From: Robiginitalea sp.
GTDB lineage: Bacteria > Bacteroidota > Bacteroidia > Flavobacteriales > Flavobacteriaceae
DNA: 64,000 nt
NCBI GenBank assembly: GCA_024638915.1
Contig: JAHEJJ010000002.1
Coordinates: 1 to 64,000 of the forward strand
Direction: 5' to 3'
Part shown: one piece after another, positions 38,263-47,301 of the stretch
Numbering within the stretch: position 1 is the stretch's first letter
Layout of the letters: each line of letters starts with the position of its first letter
Translations under genes and position numbers: made by a program
Notes under the pieces: model-generated
The model's database searches: none
Told to the model about the DNA's origin: nothing
Seen by the model: the letters and a program-made list of their open reading frames with translations, nothing else

Positions 38263-39297
38263 CTACAGGGGTAATTCTCCGTTTTCTTCCCAACGATTAA
38301 TCCATGATGCCATAAGTGCTACCCAATCATCCCGATCATTCAAACACGGGATATGGATGTAATCCTCCCCTCCGGCCTCCTCGAATTGCTCCTTACCCTC
38401 CATCGCAATTTCCTCCAGGGTCTCAAGGCAATCACTTACAAATGCAGGTGTGATTACCGCCAGGTTTTTTACCCCTTCTTTGGCCAGTCTTTCGAATTCA
38501 TAATCGGTATAGGGTTTGAGCCATGGATCGCCGGCCAATCTGCTTTGAAACGAACTGCTTACTTTTTCAGAGGGCAGATTCATTTCTTCTATTACCCGTT
38601 TAGTGGTATCATAACACTGATGTCTGTAGCATGTATGATGCGCAACGGAGTTTATACTGCAACATCGGTCATCGATCTGGCAATGGAAGCGGGTAGGGTC
38701 CGATTTTCTGATGTGTCGCTCCGGAATACCATGATAGGAGAATAATACATGATCGAAAGCAAATCCCTCCAGGCGTTCGGATATAGATTCTGAAAGGACT
38801 TTGATATATTCAGGATGACTGTAAAAGGCCGGCATGGTCACGATATTCAACTCTGGGAAATGCTCTTTTTGAATTTCCATAGTTTTTACCACGACTGTTT
38901 CGTAAGAACTCATGGCGTAGTGGGGATAGAGCGGTACCAGAAGTATTTCTTCAACTCCCTGCCCGCGAAGAGATGCCAGGGCATCCTTAATACGCATCGA
39001 TCCATAACGCATTCCCAATACGACCGGGAGCTGAGTATGCTTTTGTACTTTTTCCTGGAAGCGCCTGGAGATCACAATTAAAGGGGAGCCCTCTTCCCAC
39101 CAGATCTTTTTATAGGCTTTGGCCGACTTTTTAGGGCGTGTCCTAAGGATGATCCCACGGACAATTATGTTCCGCAGCCAACGGGGAACATCGATCACCC
39201 TTTCATCCATTAAAAATTCGTCGAGATACGGTTTGAGATCTTTTGGCTCAGGACTGTCAGGAGAGCCCAAATTCACCAATAAAACACCTTTTTTCAT
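38263..39297 (-). CDS. hemH: ferrochelatase
   Basis: 344 residues, full length. It inserts ferrous iron into protoporphyrin IX, the last step of haem b synthesis. Landmarks: GVLLVNLGSPDSP at the N-terminus, LPLVLGMRYGS-type region as PVVLGMRYGSMRIKDAL, the active-site His in FSYHGIPERHIR, and the Glu-rich end SDCLETLEEIAMEG. No C-terminal hydrophobic anchor of the plant/cyanobacterial type is present. It is apart from the main haem operon (47302-54428) and on the opposite strand. Confidence 0.96.
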   Translation of the reverse strand: MKKGVLLVNLGSPDSPEPKDLKPYLDEFLMDERVIDVPRWLRNIIVRGIILRTRPKKSAKAYKKIWWEEGSPLIVISRRFQEKVQKHTQLPVVLGMRYGSMRIKDALASLRGQGVEEILLVPLYPHYAMSSYETVVVKTMEIQKEHFPELNIVTMPAFYSHPEYIKVLSESISERLEGFAFDHVLFSYHGIPERHIRKSDPTRFHCQIDDRCCSINSVAHHTCYRHQCYDTTKRVIEEMNLPSEKVSSSFQSRLAGDPWLKPYTDYEFERLAKEGVKNLAVITPAFVSDCLETLEEIAMEGKEQFEEAGGEDYIHIPCLNDRDDWVALMASWINRWEENGELPL

Positions 39298-39521
39298 AAC
39301 AATTTAAGCCTTATTCGGACGTCTCCGGCCGTGGATACACGGATATATTTTTAACAGCACCAAGATAATACATGCCTTCAAAAACCGTTAGTTCTAAACG
39401 TTACCTTTTTGTGATAAGCTTATAAGCAACCTCTATGGAGTAACCGTCCCGTGAGATTTCACCGCAAAAAAGGTCGACGTCCAAGCCTGCTCAGGCGCGA
39501 GATCCCAAATGTAACCAAAAG

Positions 39522-42500
39522 ATGCGCTTAGCCTGCACCACAGTACTTCTATGCCTTTCATTTGTGCTAAAAGCGCAAGACCGGAACAGTTTATTATGGG
39601 AGATTTCAGGTAATGGATTAAAGGAGTCTTCTTATCTGTACGGTACAATGCATGTGAGTAAGAAAATTGCCTTCAGACTAGACGATGTATTCTTCGAAGC
39701 CCTTCAAAAAAGCGAAATCGTTGCCTTGGAATCTGATCCGGATACCTGGCTGGATAATGAAATCCATCAAAGTCCGGATGGGTATGGATTAGGATATGGT
39801 TTTGACAGCAAAGGATTTTATCGGGAAGCTTTCTTATTGGAAGCTCCGGAAATCAAAGAAATTGCGGCGTATCTGGCTTTTGATGACCGACTGATCAACA
39901 ATATACTCTACCGGACCAACGAGTACAATCAAAATTTTGAGGAAGAAACCTATCTGGATATGTTTATCTACCAGGCCGGTGCCAAATTTGGTAAGACCAT
40001 CGTAGCCCTGGAAAATTTGGAAGAGTCCTCAACGCTCGTTGCCAGGGCCAGTATGAATGCCATGAAAAACAAACCGGATGAATGGCTTCAGAAAAAGATG
40101 CAGGGCCAGGACCTTAATTACTTAATGCAAAACGCCTACCGAGAAAGAAATATCGATCTACTCGATTCCATTGACCGTGCGATGTACACCGATTACTATC
40201 GTAAAAACATGCTCTATATCCGCAATGAGAACATGACTGAAAGCCTTGATAGCGTTATGAAAAAGGGTAAGGTTTTCGCAGGTATCGGGGCTGCTCACCT
40301 TCCTGGATCTCGCGGCGTATTACAACTCCTTAAGGATAAAGGGTACTCCGTCTTGCCGTTGGTTTCGGGTTCGACCCCCAAAGGCCGACAATTAAAACAG
40401 CGATTTGAACAGAAAATAAGACCCGCTTCACTGACAAAACAGTCGCCTGAGGACCAGAGTTTTGAGCTGTTACTGCCTAACAAATTATACCCGGTCGCAG
40501 AAAACAAAACCACTATTTACGTTTCTCCGGATTTGGCCAATGGCAGCTATGTTATGGTTAACCGGATCCCTACCTATTCCTTTCTGAGGGAGGTTTCGAT
40601 CAAACCAGATGATATAGAAACTCTGTTGTTTGAAAATATCCCAGGTGAGATCATCCGCCATAAGCGTATTATTCAAAGTGGTGTTGAAGGAATCGATATC
40701 ATCAACAAATTAAAAAATGGCGATTTTCAACGATACCAGATTTTTGTCAAACCCCTTGAAATTCTGATTTTTAAAATGTCGGGGGAAGGACAATATGTCC
40801 TTGAGTACTCAGACCGGATATTTGATAGCCTGAGTTTTAAATCCGCCAGAGCTGAAAAAGTTTCCCTGCAATCGGCCTATAATGATTTTAAAATCTCTAT
40901 GCCGGGAGAATATACATTCTATAATCCTTCGCGATTTGGGGTACGTATGATCGAAGCTTATCAACCCACTTCAGATACCTATTATTTCCTGCGCCGTGCC
41001 AGTCTTAACGATCTGAAATACCTGGAGGAGGATCATTTTGAATTGCAACAGATACAAAAGCGATTTTATCAAGAGCTCGGGCTGAATGGTGAGTTCGATC
41101 CGGTGGTAGAAAAATCGCTTCGTTCACAGGCCGTATTCGACCATGAAGAGGGCAGGGTATTATACCTGAAAACCGTTTTGAATCGTGGTGATTACTACCT
41201 GCTCGGTGCCCTTAGTTGTCAAAAAACCGAAGCTGATACTTTTTTTGATTCGTTCACCTTAAAAAAGGAATCCTATCCGGAGGCCTTCGAAAGAATCAGG
41301 GATACCGCCTTGTTATTTACCACTATATCACCTGTTAAACCAAAAAAATTCGTCGAAAACAGCAATGGATATTTCCGTCGCCCAACCAAGACCAAATCTT
41401 ACAACCCCTATACCAAAAAAACATTCTATCAGAATAAGAATAATGAGGCCATTTCCGTTGAATTCAATAAAGGTCATGATCTGCTCGCCTTTCCCAATAT
41501 CGATTCGCTTTGGTCGCTTAGAAAAAACCAGTTCAGGAAAAAGCATTTTCAAATAGTTGATGAAGAAATAACCGATAATAAGAACGATGTTCACGAACTT
41601 AAATTTATCGCTACTGATTCCTCAAGCAGCCGTGGTATCCTTGTCAAAAACATTGTAAAAGGCGGTGTCCTCTATGAGTTAAAAGCCATTGTAGATACCG
41701 AGGAGTCTCCAAGTAAATTTGTATCGGATTTTTTCGAAAACTTTCAACCTCTCGATACTATCGTGGGAAATAACCTGGTAAAGGATAAATCGAAGGAACT
41801 CTTCGATGCCATGCGTGCAAAGGATAGCATTATTTATAAAGGCTATCGATTTCCATATTTTGATAAATCACATATCGACTCCCTGGAGTTTTATATCTCC
41901 GATTTTCAATACGATCATGAAACCAGACATATACAGTCGCACTTGATTCAAAAATTAGGTGATCTTGGATCTGAACGCAGCTGGGAGTTTTTTAGACAAT
42001 TCTATCGAAGATGCTATGGAAACTCAATGGCCCAGGTGAAGATCCTGCAGTCTTTATCGAAGAACAGGTCGGAAGAGGCATCACTGTTGCTTATGGAGCT
42101 CATGGCCCAGGATTTGCCCCTGGTCTCATACGCCAAGGAGACCGCTAGAATATTTAAGCCCTATAGAAAAGATCTAAGGACAGCAAAAACCCTCTTCCCT
42201 GAACTTCTGGACTACAGCAATGTTCATGAATATAAACTGGAGATCTTTTCCCTTCTGGCTGATCTTAAATCCGAAGAAATGATCAGGAGCACGACCTACA
42301 AAAAATATGTTGATCAAATGGTCACCGATGCCAGGATCCAACTAAAGCGACATTTGGCAAGGGAAGGAAATATGCAGATACAGCGTTCTTCTCAATATCT
42401 TTCACGGCGGAATACCACCGCACTACTTGAAGACTACGCCATACTGCTTCATCCCTTCAGAAAAGTAAAGGAGATACACCAATTTTTTGGCCGGTTGCAG

Positions 42501-43043
42501 GAGGTTAAATCTCCTGAACTAAGGGTCACTCTGGCCACCCTGATGGTCTCCGAAGAAGAACATATGCCCCGGCATCTCATCGACTCTCTGGCAGGTGATA
42601 TCAACAGCAGAATTTTGCTCTATGAACGGTTGAGGTCTATCGAAAAGACAAATCTATTTCCATTCTTGTATCGCGTACAGGAAGCCCTTGCGGAAAGCGC
42701 TATTTTCGAAGACAGAAATTTCATCGCCAGCAAGGACGAAGTGATCTACCTGGGAACGGAAATATTGAATTTAGGAGAAGTTGCATATACAGGATACTAT
42801 TTCAAAATAAGGAGCAATCAGGATTTCGATAAGAATTTCAAAGTACATCTGGTTGTTTATAATACCTCAGATGAGATCCAGACCGAGTACTTTTACAAGA
42901 ACGACGGGTATCGAATGAGCGATATGGACACCGATCAAGAGGCGATGGATTATGTCAGCCAGGAATTTGAACTGAAGGACAGGCCGCGCGCCATTGTCTA
43001 TCATCCTGAAGCGAGTTCTTCCTATAGCCAACTTGGATTCTAA
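39522..43043 (+). CDS. large exported TraB/GumN family protein
   Basis: 1173 residues. Signal peptide about 1-18 (TTVLLCLSFVLKAQ). Residues 20-290 are a TraB/GumN (Tiki-like) domain: SYLYGTMHVS near residue 40 with the conserved Gly and His, ALESDPDTW, and GIGAAHLPGSRGVLQLLKDKGY near residue 255. Tiki relatives are metal-dependent proteases. The remaining 880 residues are unusual for the family, which is normally about 300 residues: sheet-rich stretches to about 790, then helical repeats (RSEEASLLLMELMAQDL, LDYSNVHEYKLEIFSLLADL) like HEAT units. The DUF1460 gene begins ten bases after its stop and in the same frame. Confidence 0.82.
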   Translation: MRLACTTVLLCLSFVLKAQDRNSLLWEISGNGLKESSYLYGTMHVSKKIAFRLDDVFFEALQKSEIVALESDPDTWLDNEIHQSPDGYGLGYGFDSKGFYREAFLLEAPEIKEIAAYLAFDDRLINNILYRTNEYNQNFEEETYLDMFIYQAGAKFGKTIVALENLEESSTLVARASMNAMKNKPDEWLQKKMQGQDLNYLMQNAYRERNIDLLDSIDRAMYTDYYRKNMLYIRNENMTESLDSVMKKGKVFAGIGAAHLPGSRGVLQLLKDKGYSVLPLVSGSTPKGRQLKQRFEQKIRPASLTKQSPEDQSFELLLPNKLYPVAENKTTIYVSPDLANGSYVMVNRIPTYSFLREVSIKPDDIETLLFENIPGEIIRHKRIIQSGVEGIDIINKLKNGDFQRYQIFVKPLEILIFKMSGEGQYVLEYSDRIFDSLSFKSARAEKVSLQSAYNDFKISMPGEYTFYNPSRFGVRMIEAYQPTSDTYYFLRRASLNDLKYLEEDHFELQQIQKRFYQELGLNGEFDPVVEKSLRSQAVFDHEEGRVLYLKTVLNRGDYYLLGALSCQKTEADTFFDSFTLKKESYPEAFERIRDTALLFTTISPVKPKKFVENSNGYFRRPTKTKSYNPYTKKTFYQNKNNEAISVEFNKGHDLLAFPNIDSLWSLRKNQFRKKHFQIVDEEITDNKNDVHELKFIATDSSSSRGILVKNIVKGGVLYELKAIVDTEESPSKFVSDFFENFQPLDTIVGNNLVKDKSKELFDAMRAKDSIIYKGYRFPYFDKSHIDSLEFYISDFQYDHETRHIQSHLIQKLGDLGSERSWEFFRQFYRRCYGNSMAQVKILQSLSKNRSEEASLLLMELMAQDLPLVSYAKETARIFKPYRKDLRTAKTLFPELLDYSNVHEYKLEIFSLLADLKSEEMIRSTTYKKYVDQMVTDARIQLKRHLAREGNMQIQRSSQYLSRRNTTALLEDYAILLHPFRKVKEIHQFFGRLQEVKSPELRVTLATLMVSEEEHMPRHLIDSLAGDINSRILLYERLRSIEKTNLFPFLYRVQEALAESAIFEDRNFIASKDEVIYLGTEILNLGEVAYTGYYFKIRSNQDFDKNFKVHLVVYNTSDEIQTEYFYKNDGYRMSDMDTDQEAMDYVSQEFELKDRPRAIVYHPEASSSYSQLGF

Positions 43044-43052
43044 TTTGTAGAT

Positions 43053-43910
43053 TTGCTCAAGAAAGCTTCGCTAGTGCGTATTACACTATTTTCATTACTA
43101 TTTATTATTAGCTCGGTTTCCGTGGCACAGAACCTCAGCTATGCCCATGAGGATCTGCAGGCATTTGAGATGAAAATTGAGGAAATAAAAAGCCTAGACC
43201 AGCCAACGATGGGTCATACCATCGTTGCCATTGGTAAAACTTTTACCGGAATGCCCTATATCGGCAAAACCTTAGAGGTTCACCAGGACGAAAAACTGGT
43301 GATCAATCTCAGAGGATTTGACTGTACCACTTATGTTGAGAATGTGCTCGCTTTCTCCCTTCTCCTTAAAAAGGAGGCTGATGAAATTGAGGCTTTTGGC
43401 AGTATCCTGAGAAATATTCGCTACAGAGACGGTGACCTGGCAGGATATCCCTCCAGGCTACATTATTTTTCAGATTGGCTTCATAACAACGAGATCAAAG
43501 GCCTGGTAAGCAATATTTCATGTGAACTCGGAGGGGTAAAACTCGAAAAAGAAATCGCTTTCATGACCTCACACAGAGAACTCTATCCGGGCCTGGAGGA
43601 CGATAAGAATTTCGAGGTTATCCGTAACACTGAAGAAAGACTCAGCCATATTACGCTTTGCTATATCCCTAAAAACAAAATTAAGGATGTGGAATCGAAA
43701 CTTGAGGATGGTGATATTATCGCACTGGCCACCTCCATCGAGGGTCTAGATGTTACCCATACCGGATTCGCACACCGTAAAGCAGACGGACGCATTTACC
43801 TGCTTCATGCTTCGGTTTCCGGCCAGGTTGAAATCGCTGAAAAGCCCTTAGCTGAATACCTCGAAAAAATCAAAAAGAATATCGGAATCCTGGTAGCACG
43901 GCCACTTTAG
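43053..43910 (+). CDS. DUF1460 family (N-acetylmuramoyl-L-alanine amidase-like) exported protein
   Basis: 285 residues. Signal peptide LFSLLFIISSVSVAQ. The NlpC/P60-like DUF1460 core is seen in FDCTTYVENVLAFSLLL (probable catalytic Cys), IRYRDGDLAGYPSRLHYFSDW, THTGFAHR (probable His) and LLHASVSG. Family members cleave peptidoglycan peptides or release L-Ala from muropeptides in the periplasm. No ATG precedes the signal peptide; the start is TTG at 43053 or GTG at 43074 (giving MRITLFSLLF). It lies directly behind, and in the same reading frame as, the TraB/GumN gene, so the two are certainly in one transcript. Confidence 0.88.
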   Translation: MLKKASLVRITLFSLLFIISSVSVAQNLSYAHEDLQAFEMKIEEIKSLDQPTMGHTIVAIGKTFTGMPYIGKTLEVHQDEKLVINLRGFDCTTYVENVLAFSLLLKKEADEIEAFGSILRNIRYRDGDLAGYPSRLHYFSDWLHNNEIKGLVSNISCELGGVKLEKEIAFMTSHRELYPGLEDDKNFEVIRNTEERLSHITLCYIPKNKIKDVESKLEDGDIIALATSIEGLDVTHTGFAHRKADGRIYLLHASVSGQVEIAEKPLAEYLEKIKKNIGILVARPL

Positions 43911-43947
43911 TTCAAAACAGCTCCAAATATTACGACTTGCCAAATCT

Positions 43948-45348
43948 TTATTTCCCGGTGATATACTCTCTGTAAATCGCGATGGGCACCAAAGCGGTCC
44001 AACCACAGAAGTCTGGTTTCGCAGGCATTCCATAAGAAATGAGATCGGGGGCATAGTTTTCCCAAAACGTATCGGTAGCCTCAAAAACCTCGGCAACGGC
44101 AGCATAGGTTTTTTCCGCCAGGTCGGCCGCCAGATCGTGCTTTCCGTAAGTGGTCAGTCCCTTGAGCACCATGTAGGAAGTAGGTGCCCAAACCCCGCCT
44201 AACCAGTAATCGCCCCAGCCCTTGTAGTCAGGGTCTGCTGCTGAAAGCGCCGGAAGGGGGGTCTTTCTGTAAAACTCATCCGGGTCGGCAAGCGGTTCTA
44301 AAAAACGTTCCAGTCGCTCCTCCGGGACCAGTTGGCCCAATAATGCCCAGTACATACCTATATGTCTCCTTCTGATCTGCTTACCATAGCCAAGATCGTA
44401 GTAGAATCCATCATCCTCGTCCCAGCAGTGAGTGTTTAGCGCCTCTTTCACTTCTGAATGAAAGGAATCGTACGCACTAAGATCATCTTTTTCTCCAATC
44501 TGCTCAGCAATATATCGGAGTTGCAGGGCATACATAGCCATTTGGGATGTAAAATCAACAAGTCGTCCTTCCTCATTCCAAATACCCTGAAGCGTATTCA
44601 CATATTCACGGATAAATTTATTAAGACGCTCCTCGGCTGTCGATCCGCTCATTTTACCAAGTTGATCACCGAGCTCATGATGTGTCATCCCGTTGCCCTG
44701 GTCGGTAGTCCAACCTCTGGGGTAGCGCGGAATATTATCCATGCCCATACCAAGGGTATCTCCCCAAAAAAGCTTATCCGCTCCCTGATAGCGATCCACG
44801 TGAAATTGAAAATTCTTTTTAAGTACAGGATAGACCTTTCGCAAGCGGTCCAGATCTTTCTCAACGCTAAAAATCTCCAATTCGGCAAAAGCCAGAAGCG
44901 GTGGATTTATAGAAACCGGGTGCTCCTTGGACCAAAGCGATTCGCCATTTTTACGATACTCCCTGCAGATAAAGCCATCGTTCTCCATGCGGTCATAAAA
45001 ATTATCCAGGGCCTGATAAACCGGTAACTCGTTTAGGTGGTATTTCGCAAAGCAAACAATGAAGCAACTATCCCACAGAAAAATATTATCTGAAAAGGCA
45101 GCGTCAACAAACGGTTTTGTAAAAAAGGGTTCCGACTCCCCTCCTCTTACCTTTTTCTTTGTAATGGCCAGCGCTTTTTTATACATACGGTTGGCCAATT
45201 CTTTAGTAACCTTGAATCCTCCGGCAGCTTGAGAAGTCTTTTTCATTTCATCTGTGGTTTCTTTTTTCGGATCGGCACAGCTCATGGGCAGTGTAGTGGC
45301 AGCGACGGCTGCCAAACCCATATTGCTATAGAATGTTCGTCGTTTCAT
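43948..45348 (-). CDS. Tat-exported trehalase/GH63-like glycoside hydrolase
   Basis: 466 residues from the ATG at 45348, chosen because it opens on a Tat-type leader MKRRTFYSNMGLAAVAA; the longer frame to 45549 would run deep into the ThuA gene. A Cys in LPMSCADP may be lipidated. The body is an (alpha/alpha)6-type glycosidase: DNIFLWDSCFIV, REYRKNGESLW, GMGMDNIPRYPRGW with catalytic-Asp character, THCWDEDDGFYYDLGY, and GPVW-like GGVWAPTSYMVLKGL. This pattern is shared by GH37 trehalases, GH63 and mannosylglycerate hydrolases, so the substrate is an alpha-glucoside or mannoside. It follows ThuA by 19 bases and AraC further up. Confidence 0.85.
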   Translation of the reverse strand: MKRRTFYSNMGLAAVAATTLPMSCADPKKETTDEMKKTSQAAGGFKVTKELANRMYKKALAITKKKVRGGESEPFFTKPFVDAAFSDNIFLWDSCFIVCFAKYHLNELPVYQALDNFYDRMENDGFICREYRKNGESLWSKEHPVSINPPLLAFAELEIFSVEKDLDRLRKVYPVLKKNFQFHVDRYQGADKLFWGDTLGMGMDNIPRYPRGWTTDQGNGMTHHELGDQLGKMSGSTAEERLNKFIREYVNTLQGIWNEEGRLVDFTSQMAMYALQLRYIAEQIGEKDDLSAYDSFHSEVKEALNTHCWDEDDGFYYDLGYGKQIRRRHIGMYWALLGQLVPEERLERFLEPLADPDEFYRKTPLPALSAADPDYKGWGDYWLGGVWAPTSYMVLKGLTTYGKHDLAADLAEKTYAAVAEVFEATDTFWENYAPDLISYGMPAKPDFCGWTALVPIAIYREYITGK

Positions 45349-45367
45349 TCTTTGATTTATGATAGAT

Positions 45368-46162
45368 TTATTTACGCCCCAGGCAATATTCAATACCTCC
45401 GAGCAAATGTTTTTGAAAATCTTCTTCATCGAAGGAGGCTTCCGTATGGCCCCCTCCGGTATAAAAAGAACGCCCCCCCTCGAATTCATGATACCATGCG
45501 ATCGGATGAAAGCTTCCGTTGGTACCTCCTTCATAGGAGGTTTCATCAAGGTTGAGAAGTACCTGAATATCGGGGTTTATATCCTTGAAATTATACCATT
45601 CGTCTTCCCGGAGCCATCGATCCTCCAAATGAGCTGTCGCGGGATGTGATTTATCCTCAACATCAAGCGCGGCTTCTCTTACATTGGGACTGCTCGGATG
45701 GCCGTTGAAATATGCCCCTACCAGCCTGCCATACCAGGGCCATCCGTACTCAGTGTCACTGGCGGCATGGATGCCCATAAAGCTCCCTCCCTGATTGATG
45801 TAGGCCATAAATGCACTTTCTTGTTCCGGATCGAGAATATTCCTGGTTGTACTCAGGAAGATCACCAGATCGAATTCCTGAAGTCCATCGGAAGTAAAAA
45901 CAGATGCCTCTTCGGTATGTATGATCTCAAAACCGTTTTCTGTTCCAAGGTTACGCAATGTAGCCACTCCCTTTTCAATCGATTGATGACGAAAACCCGC
46001 CGTTTTGGTAAATACCAAAATACTGGCTGGCTCCTGGTTTTGAACCGGCATTTCCTCTTTTTCTTCTGCTTCTCCTTCTCCTTCCCCTGACTGTGGCTGG
46101 CATTGAAGCATCATCAAAGAAAGCAAAAGCAACAATGTAAATTTCCAATGGATTTGTTTCAT
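45368..46162 (-). CDS. ThuA domain lipoprotein
   Basis: 264 residues. Lipoprotein signal ending MMLQC near residue 21, then a Glu-rich spacer (GEGEGEAEEKEE). The ThuA domain covers about 45-262: ILVFTKTAGFRHQSI, EFDLVIFLSTTRNIL, GGSFMGIHAASDTEY, RPIAWYHE-like HPIAWYHEFEGGRSFYTGGGH. ThuA proteins have a class-I glutamine-amidotransferase-like fold and are linked to use of oxidised trehalose and other keto glycosides. Position 19 bases upstream of a trehalase-like hydrolase and just below an AraC regulator supports a sugar role. Confidence 0.9.
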   Translation of the reverse strand: MKQIHWKFTLLLLLSLMMLQCQPQSGEGEGEAEEKEEMPVQNQEPASILVFTKTAGFRHQSIEKGVATLRNLGTENGFEIIHTEEASVFTSDGLQEFDLVIFLSTTRNILDPEQESAFMAYINQGGSFMGIHAASDTEYGWPWYGRLVGAYFNGHPSSPNVREAALDVEDKSHPATAHLEDRWLREDEWYNFKDINPDIQVLLNLDETSYEGGTNGSFHPIAWYHEFEGGRSFYTGGGHTEASFDEEDFQKHLLGGIEYCLGRK

Positions 46163-46208
46163 AGGGAAAACCTTTTAAAGCGCATGACTTTCAAAAATAA
46201 ACCAAGTC

Positions 46209-47102
46209 TTATTGGGTGTTGGTAAGCGACATCAAATATTTTTTAGGGGTAGTTCCGTATTTTTTCTTGAAAGCAGTGATAAAATGACTTGCTGTACTAT
46301 AGCCCACTCTATGTCCTACTTCATTAACATTGTACTGACCAGATTCGAGCATTTTGCGGGCGTAATCCATTTTGTATTCGAACAAAAAGGCATAAACCGG
46401 TTCTCCATAAATTTGTTTAAACCCTTCTTTCAACTTTTTTAAAGGAAGTCCGATCTGATGAGACAATTCTGTTAATGATGGAGGTTCAGCCATTTGAGAA
46501 ATGATGATCTCTTTTGCCTGGCGGATACGCCTTACATTGTCCTCGTCCACCAGAAAAGGACAATTTTCCGCATCTGCGTCCACATTTCGATTAAAATAAA
46601 GAGACATCAACTCGTAGACCTTGGCCCGATGATAGAGTTCTTTTACGGATGGGTGGAGGTTAAAATTGATCACCTGGCTCAGGATAACTGCCATGGCAGG
46701 ACTGATGTTTTCCTGATCATAGTACTTCTTATCCCGGTTCTCCTCGGTTAGAAAGTGTATATAGTCGGCCTCACGAGAAAAAAGTGCATGGAAGTTTCGT
46801 ATCGTCATAACCACAGATACAAGCCAACTATCAGTCTTTAATTCGAGGTTCAGCGGCAAGTCGATCTGAGGGTTATAAAGCAGAAGTGAATTTTCATCGC
46901 TTACCTCCAGAGCATATCGTCCTTCATTGAAAATGAATTTACCACCCCCTTTAAGACAAAAATGAAACTGAATGTATGAATTGTCGATCTCTCGACTAAC
47001 TCTCTGAATATCCGGACCTTCATTCTGGATTTTCAGCACATAAAAGCCATCATCCAAAACTATTTCCTCGTAAGAACCTTGAGCGACATTTTTAATAGCC
47101 AT
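46209..47102 (-). CDS. AraC family transcriptional regulator
   Basis: 297 residues. N-terminal 150-residue ligand or dimerisation domain with sheet-rich sequence (YIQFHFCLKGGGKFIF). C-terminal double HTH: first helix-turn-helix about 215-235 (SLTELSHQIGLPLKKLK), second about 260-285 with the signature VGYSTASHFITAFKKKYGTTP. It probably controls the ThuA and glycoside-hydrolase genes that follow on the same strand after 46 bases. It is divergent from hemA, with a shared 199-bp upstream region. Confidence 0.93.
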   Translation of the reverse strand: MAIKNVAQGSYEEIVLDDGFYVLKIQNEGPDIQRVSREIDNSYIQFHFCLKGGGKFIFNEGRYALEVSDENSLLLYNPQIDLPLNLELKTDSWLVSVVMTIRNFHALFSREADYIHFLTEENRDKKYYDQENISPAMAVILSQVINFNLHPSVKELYHRAKVYELMSLYFNRNVDADAENCPFLVDEDNVRRIRQAKEIIISQMAEPPSLTELSHQIGLPLKKLKEGFKQIYGEPVYAFLFEYKMDYARKMLESGQYNVNEVGHRVGYSTASHFITAFKKKYGTTPKKYLMSLTNTQ

Positions 47103-47252
47103 AATGAAATTCGTTTTTATATTTTATTTAGAATCTTTCTAAATAAAAGAGTTCGATGTCCCAGTATCAAGGCCAAATGTAGCGTTTTCCAATGAATTAG
47201 GGTTTTTTAATAATTCAAAAACTTAGAACGTTATAATTTGTACCTTCAGCGT

Positions 47253-47283
47253 TATTTTTGCCCGATTACTCCTTTTATTTTTG
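47253..47283 (+). promoter_or_regulatory. two -7 boxes upstream of hemA
   Basis: TATTTTTG occurs twice, at 47253-47260 and 47276-47283, both exact TAnnTTTG matches, 23 bases apart. The second would start transcription about a dozen bases before the ATG at 47302, the first about 35 bases before it. A TTG at 47258-47260 lies 15 bases before the second box. Confidence 0.4.
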
Positions 47284-47301
47284 TCTAGCTCAAATGATTA
47301 C

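Noticed and set aside
45349-45549. N-terminal extension of the glycoside hydrolase
   Set aside because: The extra 67 codons lie within the ThuA gene and precede a clear Tat leader at 45348.
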